Below, piece after piece: positions 35,391-45,238 of a stretch of 64,000 nucleotides of DNA (positions within the stretch are counted from its first letter, which is position 1; every line of letters starts with the position of its first letter). Source of the stretch: Burkholderiales bacterium. GTDB taxonomy: Bacteria; Pseudomonadota; Gammaproteobacteria; Burkholderiales; Casimicrobiaceae. The notes under the pieces were generated by a model that was not told where the DNA came from, did no database searches, and was given only the letters and a program-made list of their open reading frames with translations. The stretch spans positions 62,001 to 126,000 of the forward strand of contig JADZDD010000017.1 in the NCBI GenBank assembly GCA_020851235.1, read 5' to 3'. The translations under genes and the position numbers were made by a program.

Positions 35391-37085
35391 TCAGGCGATG
35401 AGGAGCACCATCACCGTGCCCCACGCCGTCAGCAGGATGTGTCCGATCGCCACCGTTCCGGAGTAACCCAGCACCGCGACGGAGCTGCCTGACCGCTCCT
35501 GCACCGCGGCCAGCGCCGGGGTCATCGTCTGCGCGCCCGCGATGCCGCCCAACAGCAGCAGGGGATTGAGCTTCAGCACGTAGCGCCCGAAGTACAACCC
35601 GACGAACAACGGCACGAGCGTGACGATCATGCCGCCGAAGAAGAGGCCGAAGCCCGATTCGCGCACGGCGCTCACGAAATGCGGACCCGCACCCAATCCG
35701 ATCATCGCAATGAATCCAGCGAGGCCGAGCGCGATCATCAGTGAGACCGCACCGGAAGGAATGCGTCCGAACGTCGGGCGCACCGAGTGCACGTAACCCA
35801 CCACGAGCCCGGCGAGCAGCGTTCCGACACTCGTGCCCATGGCGATGCGCATCGCACCGAGCGGGATGATGAAGGCGGCACCCACGAGCGCGCCGGCGAC
35901 GATCCCCAAACCCAATGCCACGAAGTCGGTCGCGTCGGTCGGCATCACGGTCTTGCCGATGGCGTCGGCAGCCCGGGTCACGGCGGCCACGCGGCCGGAC
36001 AGGTAGACGACATCGCCGCGCTCGATCGTCGTCCCCGGCGCGATGGGAATCTCCTGCCCACCCCGCGTGATGCTGCGCAGGAAGACGCCGCGCAAGGGCG
36101 TGTCCGACTGCGCGATCTCGCCGATCGTCTTGCCGGCGATCGAGCGGCTCGATACGAACACCCCGTAAGCGCTCACCGGAACGTCGAGCACCTCGCGGTC
36201 ATCGACTTCGGTGGCATGCCCACGGCCGATCGTTTCCGCGAGCACGTCGCGCCGACCCGACACGGCGAGCACGTCGCCGACCTGCACCAGCATGGTGGGA
36301 TCGGCCTCGACGATGCGACCATCGCGCCGGATGCGCTCGATGAAAATGCGCGCCCCCGGCAAGAGGTGCTCGATCGCATCGACCGTGCGCCCCACAACCT
36401 GCCCACCCGGCTCGATCCGATACGCGCGCACCTCGAACGGACGCCACGCCGACGCCCGACCAGCGCCGGTGCGCTCGATGCCAAGCGAGCGCTCGACGGC
36501 CTCCGCCTCGCGCTGCAGGTCCACGCGCAGGAGCTTGGGCCCGACCACGCTGCAGAAGACGATGACCCCCAGCGCCCCGAAGACATAGCAGACGGCGTCG
36601 GCCACCGCGACGTGCCCGACGAGACGGTTGCGCACGTCTTCAGGCAGGGGTAGTGCGTTGATGGCCTCGGTGGCCGTGCCGATGGCCGGAGACTCGGTCA
36701 GTGCACCCGACATCATCCCGGCCGCAAGTCCCGGATCGAGTCCGAGGAAGCGGGCGACACCGTACGCCGTCGCGAGGCCCGTCAGCGCCATGACGGCCGC
36801 AAGCGCGGCCCAGCGCACGCCACTGCCCTTCATGGCCTTGAAGAACTGCGGGCCGACGGAATAGCCGATGGCGAACAGGAACAGCAGGAACAGCACCGAC
36901 TTCGCGGTCGACGACACGGGGACCGGTACGAGGTAGCCGACCGCGAGGCCAACGAGCAGCGACCCTGTCACCGGTCCCAGGCCGAATCCCTTGATCTTGA
37001 AGCTGCCGACCCAGTACCCGATGCCCACGACAAGGAACACCGCGAGCTCGGGGTACTTGGTGAGCGTCGTTGCAAGCCAGGTCAT
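35391..37085 (-). CDS. aspT: AspT/YidE-family aspartate-alanine exchanger (copy 1)
   Basis: A 564-residue inner-membrane protein of the AAE family. Five or six N-terminal helices (FLVVGIGYWVGSFKIKGFGL, LLFLFAIGYSVGPQFFKAM) are followed by a central soluble pair of TrkA-C/RCK-C-like domains (about residues 200-380; YRIEPGGQVVGRTVDAIEH and DVVYLSGR). A second membrane half follows (GTLLAGLVVGYVHSVRPTFG, IGLGAGPHFVSAVRESGFGL). AspT exchanges aspartate for alanine, an electrogenic swap that with the decarboxylase yields a proton gradient. It directly follows aspD on the same strand. The closeness to aspD supports the aspartate assignment, but YidE-like members of other substrates exist. Confidence 0.85.
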   Translation of the reverse strand: MTWLATTLTKYPELAVFLVVGIGYWVGSFKIKGFGLGPVTGSLLVGLAVGYLVPVPVSSTAKSVLFLLFLFAIGYSVGPQFFKAMKGSGVRWAALAAVMALTGLATAYGVARFLGLDPGLAAGMMSGALTESPAIGTATEAINALPLPEDVRNRLVGHVAVADAVCYVFGALGVIVFCSVVGPKLLRVDLQREAEAVERSLGIERTGAGRASAWRPFEVRAYRIEPGGQVVGRTVDAIEHLLPGARIFIERIRRDGRIVEADPTMLVQVGDVLAVSGRRDVLAETIGRGHATEVDDREVLDVPVSAYGVFVSSRSIAGKTIGEIAQSDTPLRGVFLRSITRGGQEIPIAPGTTIERGDVVYLSGRVAAVTRAADAIGKTVMPTDATDFVALGLGIVAGALVGAAFIIPLGAMRIAMGTSVGTLLAGLVVGYVHSVRPTFGRIPSGAVSLMIALGLAGFIAMIGLGAGPHFVSAVRESGFGLFFGGMIVTLVPLFVGLYFGRYVLKLNPLLLLGGIAGAQTMTPALAAVQERSGSSVAVLGYSGTVAIGHILLTAWGTVMVLLIA

Positions 37086-37104
37086 GTCGCACCCCGTGCC
37101 GCGC

Positions 37105-38784
37105 TTACTTCCGCGCCCCGCTGCCCTTGCGGCCCTTGGTCCCGGTGGTCTTGGTCAACTTCGCCGTCCCGGCCGCCGTCCCCCCCGCCGCCTTCGACGC
37201 CTCGTAGGCCCGGCGATAGCCGCGCGCGATGGCGCGTACCGCGCGCCCGATGTCGTCGTAGACGTGTTCATCGAGGTTCGCGAAGGAGATGCGCACCGAC
37301 CAATCCGGCGCGGCGAAGCCACTGCCGTTGAGCAGCACGATGCCGTAGTCCTCGGCAAGCCGGAACACGATGTCGAGCGGATGCACATTCTCCTTCATCC
37401 ACGCGACGATCTCCTCGCCCAGGTACTTGCGCGCCCAGAACTCGAAGTCGATGAGACCATAGTAATAGTCGTATTCCTCGTTGCTGCCGACCTCGATGCC
37501 CAGCCCCTCGATCGTGGCGGCGAAGCGCTTCTTGACGATGCCGAGGCAGGCCTTCTGATAGTCCTTCTTCGTATCCATCAGCTCGTAGAGCGAGAAGAGC
37601 GACATCATGACCTGCTGCGGCAGCGAAAGGCCCGCCGTGTGATTGAGCGCAACGTCGCGGCTGTCGGCGACGATGCGGTCGATGAACGCGAGCTTCCTGG
37701 GCTCGAGCGTGAGCCCGCCGTAGCGCTTGTCGAGGAGCTTCCTCGTCGACTCGGGATGTCGGGCGATCATCGCGTCGAAGATGTTGTCCTCGTGGACCGC
37801 GACGACGCCGAGCCGCCATCCGGTACAGCCGAAGTACTTGCTGTACGAGTACACGCCGATGGTGTTCTTCGGGAACGCGCCCATCAGCGAGCGAAAGCCG
37901 GGCACGAACGTGCCGTAGACGTCATCCGTCAGCAGGATGAGGTCCGGGCGTTTCTCGAGCACCTTGCCGATCTTTCCGATGGTGCGCGCGTCGAGCGCCA
38001 CGGCAAACGGGTTGCCCGGGTTGACGATGAAGAAGGCCTTGATCCTGGGATCGAGGAGCTTCTCGATCTCCTCGTCGGGATACTGGAATTTCGCTTCCTG
38101 CTTCGCGTGGATCTCGACGAACTTGAGATCGTAATCTTCGAGGTGCGCCATCTCGATATACGGCGTGAAGATCGGCACGCCGAGCGCAATGGTGTCGCCG
38201 GGATTGAGCAGGCGATTGCTCTTGAGCGACTTGAAGATGTAGCACATCGCGGCAGTGCCGCCTTCCACGGCATAGAGCTTGAACGTGCCCTTGGGTCGTG
38301 GGTTGCCGCACATCGCCCATTGCAGGTACTCGCGGACGATCTGCTCGTTGTGCACGAGCATGCGATCCGGGACCGGATAGTGGTCGCCGATGATCGAATC
38401 GACGAGCTCGTGCACGAAGGCGTCGGCGTCGAAGCCGAACTTCTTCAGGGTCCACGGCAGCAGCGCCTGCAGGAACGGCGCACCCGGCATCTCGTTGTAC
38501 TTCGCAAGCCACGCCTCGAGGCGTCCGGCGATGCCGGGCGCCTTCGGCATGCCGCCGACCCCGGGCGGGAGATCGAGCACCCGCTTGCACTCGGTCACCG
38601 CAAACTGGCCGAGAAGGAAGAACGCCTCGCGCGGCTCCGTCGCCACCCAGTTCGGATTGCCGCGACCGGCATTGAGGTACGACAAGGACGACTCGCGTGC
38701 CGTGGCCGATGCCGCCTTCTGGAGGAAGTCCTTGATCTCGAACGGACCGAGTTTCTCGTACTGCTTGAGCTTCATGTCATCCAT
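37105..38784 (-). CDS. aspD: Bifunctional aspartate transaminase/aspartate 4-decarboxylase
   Basis: A 559-residue fold-type-I PLP enzyme, longer than ordinary aminotransferases and matching AspD/AsdA in length. Diagnostic parts are the N-terminal LSYLNAGRGNPNW, LYAVEGGTAAMCYIFKSLKS, FFIVNPGNPFAVAL, the LTDDVYGTFVPGFRS loop and the PLP lysine in YSYSKYFGCTGWRLGV. It converts aspartate to alanine and CO2, using up a proton. A Lys/Gly-rich tail closes the protein. AGGAG lies upstream of the ATG; an ATG three codons later is an alternative. It is flanked on both sides by aspT-type genes on the same strand. Confidence 0.95.
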   Translation of the reverse strand: MDDMKLKQYEKLGPFEIKDFLQKAASATARESSLSYLNAGRGNPNWVATEPREAFFLLGQFAVTECKRVLDLPPGVGGMPKAPGIAGRLEAWLAKYNEMPGAPFLQALLPWTLKKFGFDADAFVHELVDSIIGDHYPVPDRMLVHNEQIVREYLQWAMCGNPRPKGTFKLYAVEGGTAAMCYIFKSLKSNRLLNPGDTIALGVPIFTPYIEMAHLEDYDLKFVEIHAKQEAKFQYPDEEIEKLLDPRIKAFFIVNPGNPFAVALDARTIGKIGKVLEKRPDLILLTDDVYGTFVPGFRSLMGAFPKNTIGVYSYSKYFGCTGWRLGVVAVHEDNIFDAMIARHPESTRKLLDKRYGGLTLEPRKLAFIDRIVADSRDVALNHTAGLSLPQQVMMSLFSLYELMDTKKDYQKACLGIVKKRFAATIEGLGIEVGSNEEYDYYYGLIDFEFWARKYLGEEIVAWMKENVHPLDIVFRLAEDYGIVLLNGSGFAAPDWSVRISFANLDEHVYDDIGRAVRAIARGYRRAYEASKAAGGTAAGTAKLTKTTGTKGRKGSGARK

Positions 38785-38824
38785 CGCATTGCTCCTCGTG
38801 GGCTCGTGGCGGCGTGCGGCAACT

Positions 38825-40516
38825 TCAGGACAGCAGCATGATGACGACCATGCCCCAGATCGTCAGCAGCGTGTTGCCAACGGCGTAGGTCACGGTGTAA
38901 CCGAGTGCCGGTATCTGACTCTTGGCCTGATCGCAGACCAGCCCGAGCGACGCGGTGGTGGTGCGCGATCCGGAAATGATGCCGAGGTTCAGTGCGTCAT
39001 GGAACTTGAAGACGTACTTGGCCACGTACATGCCGAGGATCAGCGGGATCGTGGTGGCGGCCACCCCCCAGAGGAACAGGCCGATGCCCTGCGTCTTGAG
39101 GCCGTTGACGAAGCCAGGGCCCGCCGAGATGCCCACGATGGCGATGAAGATGTTGAGTCCCACCGAGTTCATGAACCAGACGGTCGGTGTGGGGATGCGC
39201 CCGAAGCTCGGGCGCACCGAACGCAACCAGCCGCCGATGATGCCGGCGATGAGCGCGCCGCCCGCGGTCGACAGCGTGAGCGGGACGCCCGCCACCTTGA
39301 ACATCAGCGCACCGATGAGGCCGCCCACGACGATGAAGGCACCGACGAAGGCCATGTCGGTCATGTCGGTAGGACGGTCCGCGACGCCCAGCATCCTCGT
39401 CGCTGCCGCGACATCCGGCGTGCGCCCGACGAGCGTCAGGAGGTCACCGCGATGGATTTCGGTGCCTGCCATGATCGGAATGTCGGTCGCGGTGGCCCCG
39501 CGCGTGATCTTGCGCAGGAAGACGCCGCGCGCCTCGGGCCGCTCGGCGAGGTCCGCGAGCGTCTTGCCGTCGACCGTCTTGTTCGTCACGAGCACGTCGA
39601 CACCCTCGATCGGCACGGCGAGAAGCTCGCGATCGTCGACCTCTTCCGCGCTTTGGAGGGCCGCTACGATCGTCTCGCGGTCGCCCGCGACCGCGACGAC
39701 GTCGCCTGCCTTGAGGACGAGGTCCGCCGTCGCCTCCACGATCTGGCCGTCGCGACGCACACGCAGGATGAACAGACGCGTCTCGGCCACCAGCGCCTCG
39801 GCTTCCTGGACGCGCATTCCGGCGACCTTGCCGCCTGGCTGCACGCGGTAGGCGCGGATGACGCGCTGGTACCAACCCGTGCCCGGTCCGCCGATCGCCT
39901 TCTTGCCGCCGCCGAATTTTTCCTCGTAGTCCTTGCACGCCGCAACGAGATCGATGCCGAGGAGCTTCGGTCCGATGATCGCGATGACCACCGCGGACCC
40001 CATGGTGCCGAACATGTAAGTGACGGCATAGGCGATCGGCATCGCATCGAGCATCGCCTTGGTCTGGTCGGCGGGGAGCCCGAGACGATTGATGGCGTCG
40101 GTGGATAGCCCCATCGCGGCGGAGATCGTCTGCGAACCCGAATAGAATCCCGCCGCGTATCCCAGGTCGTAGCCCGCGATCTTGGCGATCACCACGCAGG
40201 CGACCAGACTGAACACGCACTGGACCGCCGAGAAGATCGCCTGCGGCAGGCCCGAGCTCGCGATGCCGCGGACGAACTGCGGACCGACGGCATACCCTAC
40301 TGCGAACAGGAACATGAGGAACGAGAACGCCTTGAGCGGCTGGTTGATCGTGATCCCGATCTGCCCGATCACGACACCGGCGATCAAGGTGGCGGTCACC
40401 GCCCCGAGGCCGATGCCCTTGAAGGTGAACTTGCCGAAGTAGTAGCCCAGCGCCAGCGTGAGGAATATCGCGAGCTCAGGGTACTGTTTGAGCGTGTCGA
40501 AAAACCATTGGATCAT
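38825..40516 (-). CDS. aspT: AspT-family aspartate-alanine exchanger (copy 2)
   Basis: A 563-residue paralogue of the exchanger on the other side of aspD. It has the same layout: membrane half ([40 protein letters not shown]), two central RCK-C-like domains ([40 protein letters not shown]) and a second membrane half ([20 protein letters not shown]). It looks somewhat closer to the known AspT proteins, to judge from the LGYYFGKF opening. It precedes aspD by 40 bases and would be co-transcribed. The pair may form a hetero-dimer or serve two different exchange modes. Confidence 0.87.
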   Translation of the reverse strand: MIQWFFDTLKQYPELAIFLTLALGYYFGKFTFKGIGLGAVTATLIAGVVIGQIGITINQPLKAFSFLMFLFAVGYAVGPQFVRGIASSGLPQAIFSAVQCVFSLVACVVIAKIAGYDLGYAAGFYSGSQTISAAMGLSTDAINRLGLPADQTKAMLDAMPIAYAVTYMFGTMGSAVVIAIIGPKLLGIDLVAACKDYEEKFGGGKKAIGGPGTGWYQRVIRAYRVQPGGKVAGMRVQEAEALVAETRLFILRVRRDGQIVEATADLVLKAGDVVAVAGDRETIVAALQSAEEVDDRELLAVPIEGVDVLVTNKTVDGKTLADLAERPEARGVFLRKITRGATATDIPIMAGTEIHRGDLLTLVGRTPDVAAATRMLGVADRPTDMTDMAFVGAFIVVGGLIGALMFKVAGVPLTLSTAGGALIAGIIGGWLRSVRPSFGRIPTPTVWFMNSVGLNIFIAIVGISAGPGFVNGLKTQGIGLFLWGVAATTIPLILGMYVAKYVFKFHDALNLGIISGSRTTTASLGLVCDQAKSQIPALGYTVTYAVGNTLLTIWGMVVIMLLS

Positions 40517-40551
40517 CGTGGCCTCCCTCGTTGCGTCGAATCCCGTCGCGA

Positions 40552-43323
40552 TCAGTGCCGGCCGCCCGAACCCCGCCGGGTGGCGAGCGCTTCCGGCTTG
40601 AGCAGCTCGAACCCCTTCGCGGCGTTGAAGCCGTGAATCTCCTTGACGTCGAGCTTGCGCATGAACGCGATCGTCTCCCGGGTGATGACCTGACCCGGCA
40701 CCAGGATCGGAAAGCCGGGGGGATAGGGGATCACGAATTTGGCCGACACCAGCGCCGGGCCCTTCGCCACCCGCGCGTCGATCGCCGGATCGTTGAGCTT
40801 CAGGTATTCGCAGTTCGCCGGGTCGTATGCCAGGTAATACGCGGCCCGCATGTCGCCCTCCGACGTCGCGCTCTTCGCATCGTCGCGGAACGCATCGTGG
40901 AAGCGGCTGAAGTTGGGCAGGTCCGGCACGTCCTCCACGAGCGCCTTCACGCGCGAGGCGAACGCCGTGCGCTCCGCTTCGCCACCCTCGGCCAGGCGCC
41001 GCTCGATCGCGCGCGACATGTCGGCAAGGGCCTTGATGAGGTGCGCCATGTCGCTCCTGGTGTTGTTGATGTTGATCTGGACGAGCACGCTATTGCGCGA
41101 GGTCTTGTTGATCTGGATGTCGTACTCGCTGGCGAGCAGGCCCTTGAACTGCGATCCGTCGTAACCGGCATGCCCGCACAGCAGCGTGATGCGCGTCGGG
41201 TCGAGGAAGAACTCGTCCTCGCGCAACGCCGCGACGGTGTCACCTAACGTGCGCCCCGCCTCACCATAATCAGCGAAGCCCGAAAGCCGGTATTCGCTCG
41301 GAATCATTTCGGCGGGTGTGGCCGCCCGGAAATATTTCGAGATGAGACGATGCCCGTTGATCTCGCGCCTGATCTCGACCGCGAGCTGGATCGCGCGCTG
41401 CACGAGCTCGTAGCCCTCGAGCTCCATCTGCCGGCGCGCGAGGTCGAGCGACGCGATGATTTGCAGATTCGGTGAGGTCGACGTGTGCGTGAAGAACGCC
41501 TCCTTGAAGGCAGCCTCGACACGGGTGAAGTCCTGGTCCGCAACGACGATGATCGAGCCCTGGCGCAGCGCCGACATCGACTTGTGCACCGAGTCGCTCT
41601 CGTAGACACGGATGCGGACCTTGTCCGGGTCGGGCAGCAGGCAGGTGTCCAGCAGTTTCCGGTTCTTCGGGTCGATCTCGCCGTACTCGGCCTTGAACTT
41701 CGCGTAGCGCTCGCGATACGCCGCGTCGCGCAGCATCGCCCGGAGTTTCGCCGCGGCGCCCATTGCCGTGCGTCCGCGCAGGAACGGCGAGAAGCGCGCG
41801 TACCCGAACCACGCCTCGTCCCACAGGAAGATGAGATCCGGCTTGATCGCGAGGCACTCCTGCATCGTGCGCTCGACGTTCGCGACGTGGCCGTCGAACG
41901 TGCAGTTGGTCAGCACCAGCATCTTCGCGCGGTCGAGCTTGCCCTCCGCCTTCAGTGCGAGCAGCGCCTCCTTGATCGGGCGGATCGCGAGGCTTCCGTA
42001 CATCGAGTACTGGGTCAGCGGGAACGCATCGATGTACAGCGGCTGGGCGCCGGCGAGCACGATGCCGTAGTGGTGCGACTTGTGGCAGTCGCGGTCGATC
42101 AGCACGATGTCGCCGGGCGCGAGCAGCGCCTGGTGGATGATCTTGTTCGACGTCGACGTGCCGTTGGTCACGAAGAAGCTGCGGTCGCCGCCGAAGGCGC
42201 GCGCGGCCTTGTCCTGCGCGACCTTGATGTTGCCGGTCGGCTCGAGGAGGCTGTCGAGGCCGCCGGTCGTCGCACTCGACTCCGCGAGGAACAGGTTCGC
42301 GCCGTAGAACTCGCCCATGTCGCGGATCCAGTTCGACTTGAAGATCGACTTGCCGCGCGCGACCGGAAGCGCGTGGAACGTGCCGATCGGCCGCGCCGCG
42401 TAGTTCTTCAGGTTGTCGAAGTACGGGGTCTCGTAGCGGTCCTTGATGCCATCGAGGACCGAGAGGTGGATCTCCATCGGTTCCTCGACGCCGTAGAACA
42501 CGCGCCGGATGCCGCCGGCGTCGTCCGCGCCGGCGAGCGCGGCGATGTCGTGGTCGGTGACGAGGAAGAGGTCGAGTTCGGGCCGCAGTACCTTCAGCAC
42601 GCGCGCGAGCGAGGTGCCGAGGTCCGCGCCGGCCGCGGGCGAGGCCGGCAGGTGCGGCGCGATCAATTCGCGCAGCGACGCGAGCGGATGGCGGGACGCA
42701 TACGTGAGCCCGTCGAGGATCACCACCGACTGGAGGTTGTAGTTGAAGAGTGTCGCGAGCACCGCGTCTTCGTAGGATCCGACCACCACGGGCTCGTAGA
42801 CGAATGCATCCTCGTCGCGCCGCAACTTCCGGAAGGTCTCGCGCAGTGCCGGCCACGTCCCGCGCTCGCCCGCCGAGACGATCAGGATCTCGAAGTACGG
42901 TCGTCGCGCGCGACCCTCCCCGACCGAAGGCGGCAGCACGTCGGGCATCTCGGCGTCGGCGTCGTCGTCGGCGGCCCACGCCGCCGCGTCGTCGCGGTAC
43001 GCATTGCTCATCAAGGCCATGCCGATGCGCTGAACCAGGCGAGCGAACCCTGCGGAGTCGTTCTCTTCCAGGCGCTCGCGCAACTGGCCGAGCAGGCGCG
43101 TCCCCGGATAGGCGTTGACTTCCTCGATGGGGCCAAGCTCGGCCACGAGCCGCGCCGCCTCCGCCTTGGCGGCGTCGGGCCCGCCCGGCCCGCCCGACGC
43201 CATCGCACGGGCAACGCGCCCCAGCAGGCGCCAGCGATCGATGCGAACCTCCGCTGCGGAGAAGAACTGGCTGAATGCCCCGGGCACGGGTCGTCCCGCC
43301 GGCACGCTTGCGGTCTTGGTCAT
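40552..43323 (-). CDS. Orn/Lys/Arg-type amino-acid decarboxylase, long form
   Basis: A 923-residue PLP decarboxylase of the large wing-domain group (AdiA/CadA/SpeF relatives are about 710-755). About 190 extra N-terminal residues precede a response-regulator-like wing (from about residue 145, [20 protein letters not shown]). The PLP core follows: [59 protein letters not shown] and the Schiff-base lysine in [16 protein letters not shown]. The C-terminal domain has [26 protein letters not shown] precedes the ATG. It is the first gene of the unit with the aspT-aspD-aspT genes. Arginine is the likeliest substrate, but lysine or ornithine cannot be excluded. Confidence 0.88.
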   Translation of the reverse strand: MTKTASVPAGRPVPGAFSQFFSAAEVRIDRWRLLGRVARAMASGGPGGPDAAKAEAARLVAELGPIEEVNAYPGTRLLGQLRERLEENDSAGFARLVQRIGMALMSNAYRDDAAAWAADDDADAEMPDVLPPSVGEGRARRPYFEILIVSAGERGTWPALRETFRKLRRDEDAFVYEPVVVGSYEDAVLATLFNYNLQSVVILDGLTYASRHPLASLRELIAPHLPASPAAGADLGTSLARVLKVLRPELDLFLVTDHDIAALAGADDAGGIRRVFYGVEEPMEIHLSVLDGIKDRYETPYFDNLKNYAARPIGTFHALPVARGKSIFKSNWIRDMGEFYGANLFLAESSATTGGLDSLLEPTGNIKVAQDKAARAFGGDRSFFVTNGTSTSNKIIHQALLAPGDIVLIDRDCHKSHHYGIVLAGAQPLYIDAFPLTQYSMYGSLAIRPIKEALLALKAEGKLDRAKMLVLTNCTFDGHVANVERTMQECLAIKPDLIFLWDEAWFGYARFSPFLRGRTAMGAAAKLRAMLRDAAYRERYAKFKAEYGEIDPKNRKLLDTCLLPDPDKVRIRVYESDSVHKSMSALRQGSIIVVADQDFTRVEAAFKEAFFTHTSTSPNLQIIASLDLARRQMELEGYELVQRAIQLAVEIRREINGHRLISKYFRAATPAEMIPSEYRLSGFADYGEAGRTLGDTVAALREDEFFLDPTRITLLCGHAGYDGSQFKGLLASEYDIQINKTSRNSVLVQININNTRSDMAHLIKALADMSRAIERRLAEGGEAERTAFASRVKALVEDVPDLPNFSRFHDAFRDDAKSATSEGDMRAAYYLAYDPANCEYLKLNDPAIDARVAKGPALVSAKFVIPYPPGFPILVPGQVITRETIAFMRKLDVKEIHGFNAAKGFELLKPEALATRRGSGGRH

Positions 43324-43453
43324 GGACTCCTCCTGTCGTCGCTGCTCACGGGACGGCGGCGGGTAACGCGCAGCGATCCCTTCGGGTGCGCATCATTACC
43401 GCCTGCAACAGGGCGCGTCCTTGCAATTCTCGACAATCGAGGGCGCCGGGCGG

Positions 43454-43482
43454 GGCGACGGCGTGGCGTGCACGCCGTCGCC
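43454..43482 (-). terminator. Strong GC stem-loop downstream of the AraC-type gene
   Basis: Perfect 11-base arms GGCGACGGCGT and ACGCCGTCGCC surround a seven-base loop, 25 bases after the stop of the AraC-type gene. There is no T run. It probably separates that gene from the decarboxylase transcript that begins in this same 183-base gap. Confidence 0.5.
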
Positions 43483-43506
43483 GAGCGTCGCGGCGACGGG
43501 AAACGA

Positions 43507-44577
43507 TCAGTCGGCGGCGCGCGCCCCCGCAACCTCGACGCTGCGTTTTGCGCGACGCCAGCGCGCCGGGGTCTCCCCCGACCAGCGCCGGAACGTGCGT
43601 TGGAACGCGGCGAGACCGCTATAGCCGAGGCTCATGGCGATCTCGTCCATCGGAAGCGTTCCGTTCGCGAGAAGCTCGCAGGCCACCTCGAAGCGCACGC
43701 TGTCGAGCAGTTCCTGAAAACTCGTGCCCTGCGCCTTGAGCCGGCGGTTCAACGTCCGGCGATGCAGCGCCAGCATCTGCGCGACGTCGTCGCCAGAGTG
43801 CCGGCCGGCGATGAGCAGGGTGCGCAGCGAACGCACGACGCGCTCGATGAAGTCGCCCGGCCCCAACTTGAGCACCTCGTCCTCGAGCGCGCGGCGCCGC
43901 GCCGCACTCGCTCCGGCAACGGGGCGAGCGAGCCAGTCGCTGCGAAAACGCAGCGCTGCGCGGTCGTTGTCGAACGACACGGAGCAGCGGAAGACCCGGC
44001 GAAACGCATCCGCATGCGCCGGCCGTGCAAACGGGAAGAGCACGGTTTCAACCGGACACCCACCGCCGGCGAGCTCACTGAGGTAGTTGCAGCCCGCCGC
44101 GAGTATGGCGCCATAGATCTGATCGCTGCCGACGACCCCGTGATGGTAGATTGCGTAGCCGAAGTCGGCGGTGCGCTCGTAATCGATCAGATAAGCGAGC
44201 CCACCGCCGCTGTTCAGGCGCTGATGAACCACGAGCGCGCGGAGCGCGTCGCCCACGGTCGCGCCGTTGCGCGCAATCTCTCCCACCACGCCGAGATCGG
44301 CAAGGTGCCACGCTTGTCCGAAGGCGAGCCCGAAGTGCGGACAGTTCGTGTGCTGCGCCGCGACGTGCAACAACCTGCCGTGGACAGCATAGGGAATCCG
44401 CTTGTCGGGGTGATCGAGGTCGGTCGCTTCGATGCCCACCTCGCGCAAGACCGCGGCCGGATCGCCACCCCTCTCGCGCACCATCGACGGCAACCGCGAG
44501 AAGGCTCCGACCCGCTGTTCGCCGAGGGGGGCGAGCATCGCACGGTGCAGCATCGGGCTTGTGATCCGGTCTTGCAT
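43507..44577 (-). CDS. AraC-family transcriptional regulator
   Basis: A 356-residue regulator with the N-terminal ligand domain of the OruR/ArgR-like AraC group (FSRLPSMVRERGGDPAAVLR, then CPHFGLAFGQAWHLADLGVV). The C-terminal double helix-turn-helix reads VAQMLALHRRTLNRRLKAQG and DEIAMSLGYSGLAAFQRTFR with WSGETPARWRR. The start chosen has AAGGA eight bases upstream; in-frame ATGs three and 26 codons earlier are possible. It lies upstream of the decarboxylase unit on the same strand. Regulators of this subgroup often respond to amino acids, so control of the decarboxylase cluster is a reasonable guess. Confidence 0.9.
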   Translation of the reverse strand: MQDRITSPMLHRAMLAPLGEQRVGAFSRLPSMVRERGGDPAAVLREVGIEATDLDHPDKRIPYAVHGRLLHVAAQHTNCPHFGLAFGQAWHLADLGVVGEIARNGATVGDALRALVVHQRLNSGGGLAYLIDYERTADFGYAIYHHGVVGSDQIYGAILAAGCNYLSELAGGGCPVETVLFPFARPAHADAFRRVFRCSVSFDNDRAALRFRSDWLARPVAGASAARRRALEDEVLKLGPGDFIERVVRSLRTLLIAGRHSGDDVAQMLALHRRTLNRRLKAQGTSFQELLDSVRFEVACELLANGTLPMDEIAMSLGYSGLAAFQRTFRRWSGETPARWRRAKRSVEVAGARAAD

Positions 44578-44745
44578 TCGGGGCATCCTTGCGTCAATCG
44601 GTCGCCGGAGCTCCTCGGTCGCGAACACTGCGCGTGCGCCCGACGGCACGATCACGTCATGGCCAGTTGATTATGCCAAGCGCGTTGGCGGAATGTCGAG
44701 ATTTGCAAAGACGATCCGTCGCAGCCGACCGAGAATCCGTCGCGA

Positions 44746-44763
44746 GCGAGCCAGGTGGCTCGC
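44746..44763. promoter_or_regulatory. Palindrome GCGAGCCAGGTGGCTCGC
   Basis: Perfect eight-base arms around a GG centre lie 24 bases before the ATG of the small exported protein and just upstream of its GAAGGAG site. It could be a DNA operator or an RNA hairpin near the ribosome-binding site. Confidence 0.45.
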
Positions 44764-44786
44764 ACGCCAACCACGAAGGAGCGGAC

Positions 44787-45200
44787 ATGAAGGCGATATT
44801 CCTGGGGCTGGTCGCGCTTGCGGTGACGGGTGTCGCATGGGCACAGCAGGCCTCGACCGCACCCGCAGACCCCGCGAAGGACAACGCTGCACAGAAGGCG
44901 GAGCGCAACGCGAAGGCGCAAAAGGACCTCAAGAGCGCGACCGCGGGCACCGAAAAGGGCTACGTGGGTGCGGCAGCGGAGGGATCGGCGAAGGCGGCCG
45001 CGCACAAAGGCACCCCCAAGGTCACGCCCGATGCGGCGGCCAAGCGCAAGGCCGTCAAGGAGGGCACCGCCGGTGCCGGAAAAGGCTACGGCGAAGCCGC
45101 TGCGGAATCGGCCGCTGTTGCCGCCAAGGACAAGTCGCCGCGCGCGCCTCTGCCGAAGCCCAAGGCCGGCACGCCGGAGATGAACAAGGTGGTGCCGTAA
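44787..45200 (+). CDS. Small exported Ala/Lys-rich protein
   Basis: A 137-residue protein of unrecognised family. It has a clear signal peptide (MKAIFLGLVALAVTGVAWAQ, cleavage after AWA) and then a mature part of Ala, Lys, Gly and Pro. A loose repeat is visible: TAGTEKGYVGAAAEGSAKAA and TAGAGKGYGEAAAESAAVAA. There are no cysteines. GAAGGAG precedes the ATG. It is divergent from the AraC-type gene and followed 38 bases later by the radical-SAM gene. Its basic, low-complexity nature suggests a periplasmic, possibly stress-related, small protein; nothing firmer can be said. Confidence 0.75.
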   Translation: MKAIFLGLVALAVTGVAWAQQASTAPADPAKDNAAQKAERNAKAQKDLKSATAGTEKGYVGAAAEGSAKAAAHKGTPKVTPDAAAKRKAVKEGTAGAGKGYGEAAAESAAVAAKDKSPRAPLPKPKAGTPEMNKVVP

Positions 45201-45238
45201 CCACGCCTTTGCGGCTGCATCGGCCATGACGGGCCGCG

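Noticed and set aside
41485-44670. A 1061-codon plus-strand open frame opposite the decarboxylase and AraC genes
   Set aside because: It crosses two real minus-strand genes and their intergenic gap and shows no recognisable domain.
44671-44684. TTGATTATGCCAAG as an Fnr-type box upstream of the small exported protein
   Set aside because: Only the first half matches TTGAT-N4-ATCAA; the second half does not fit at any allowed spacing.
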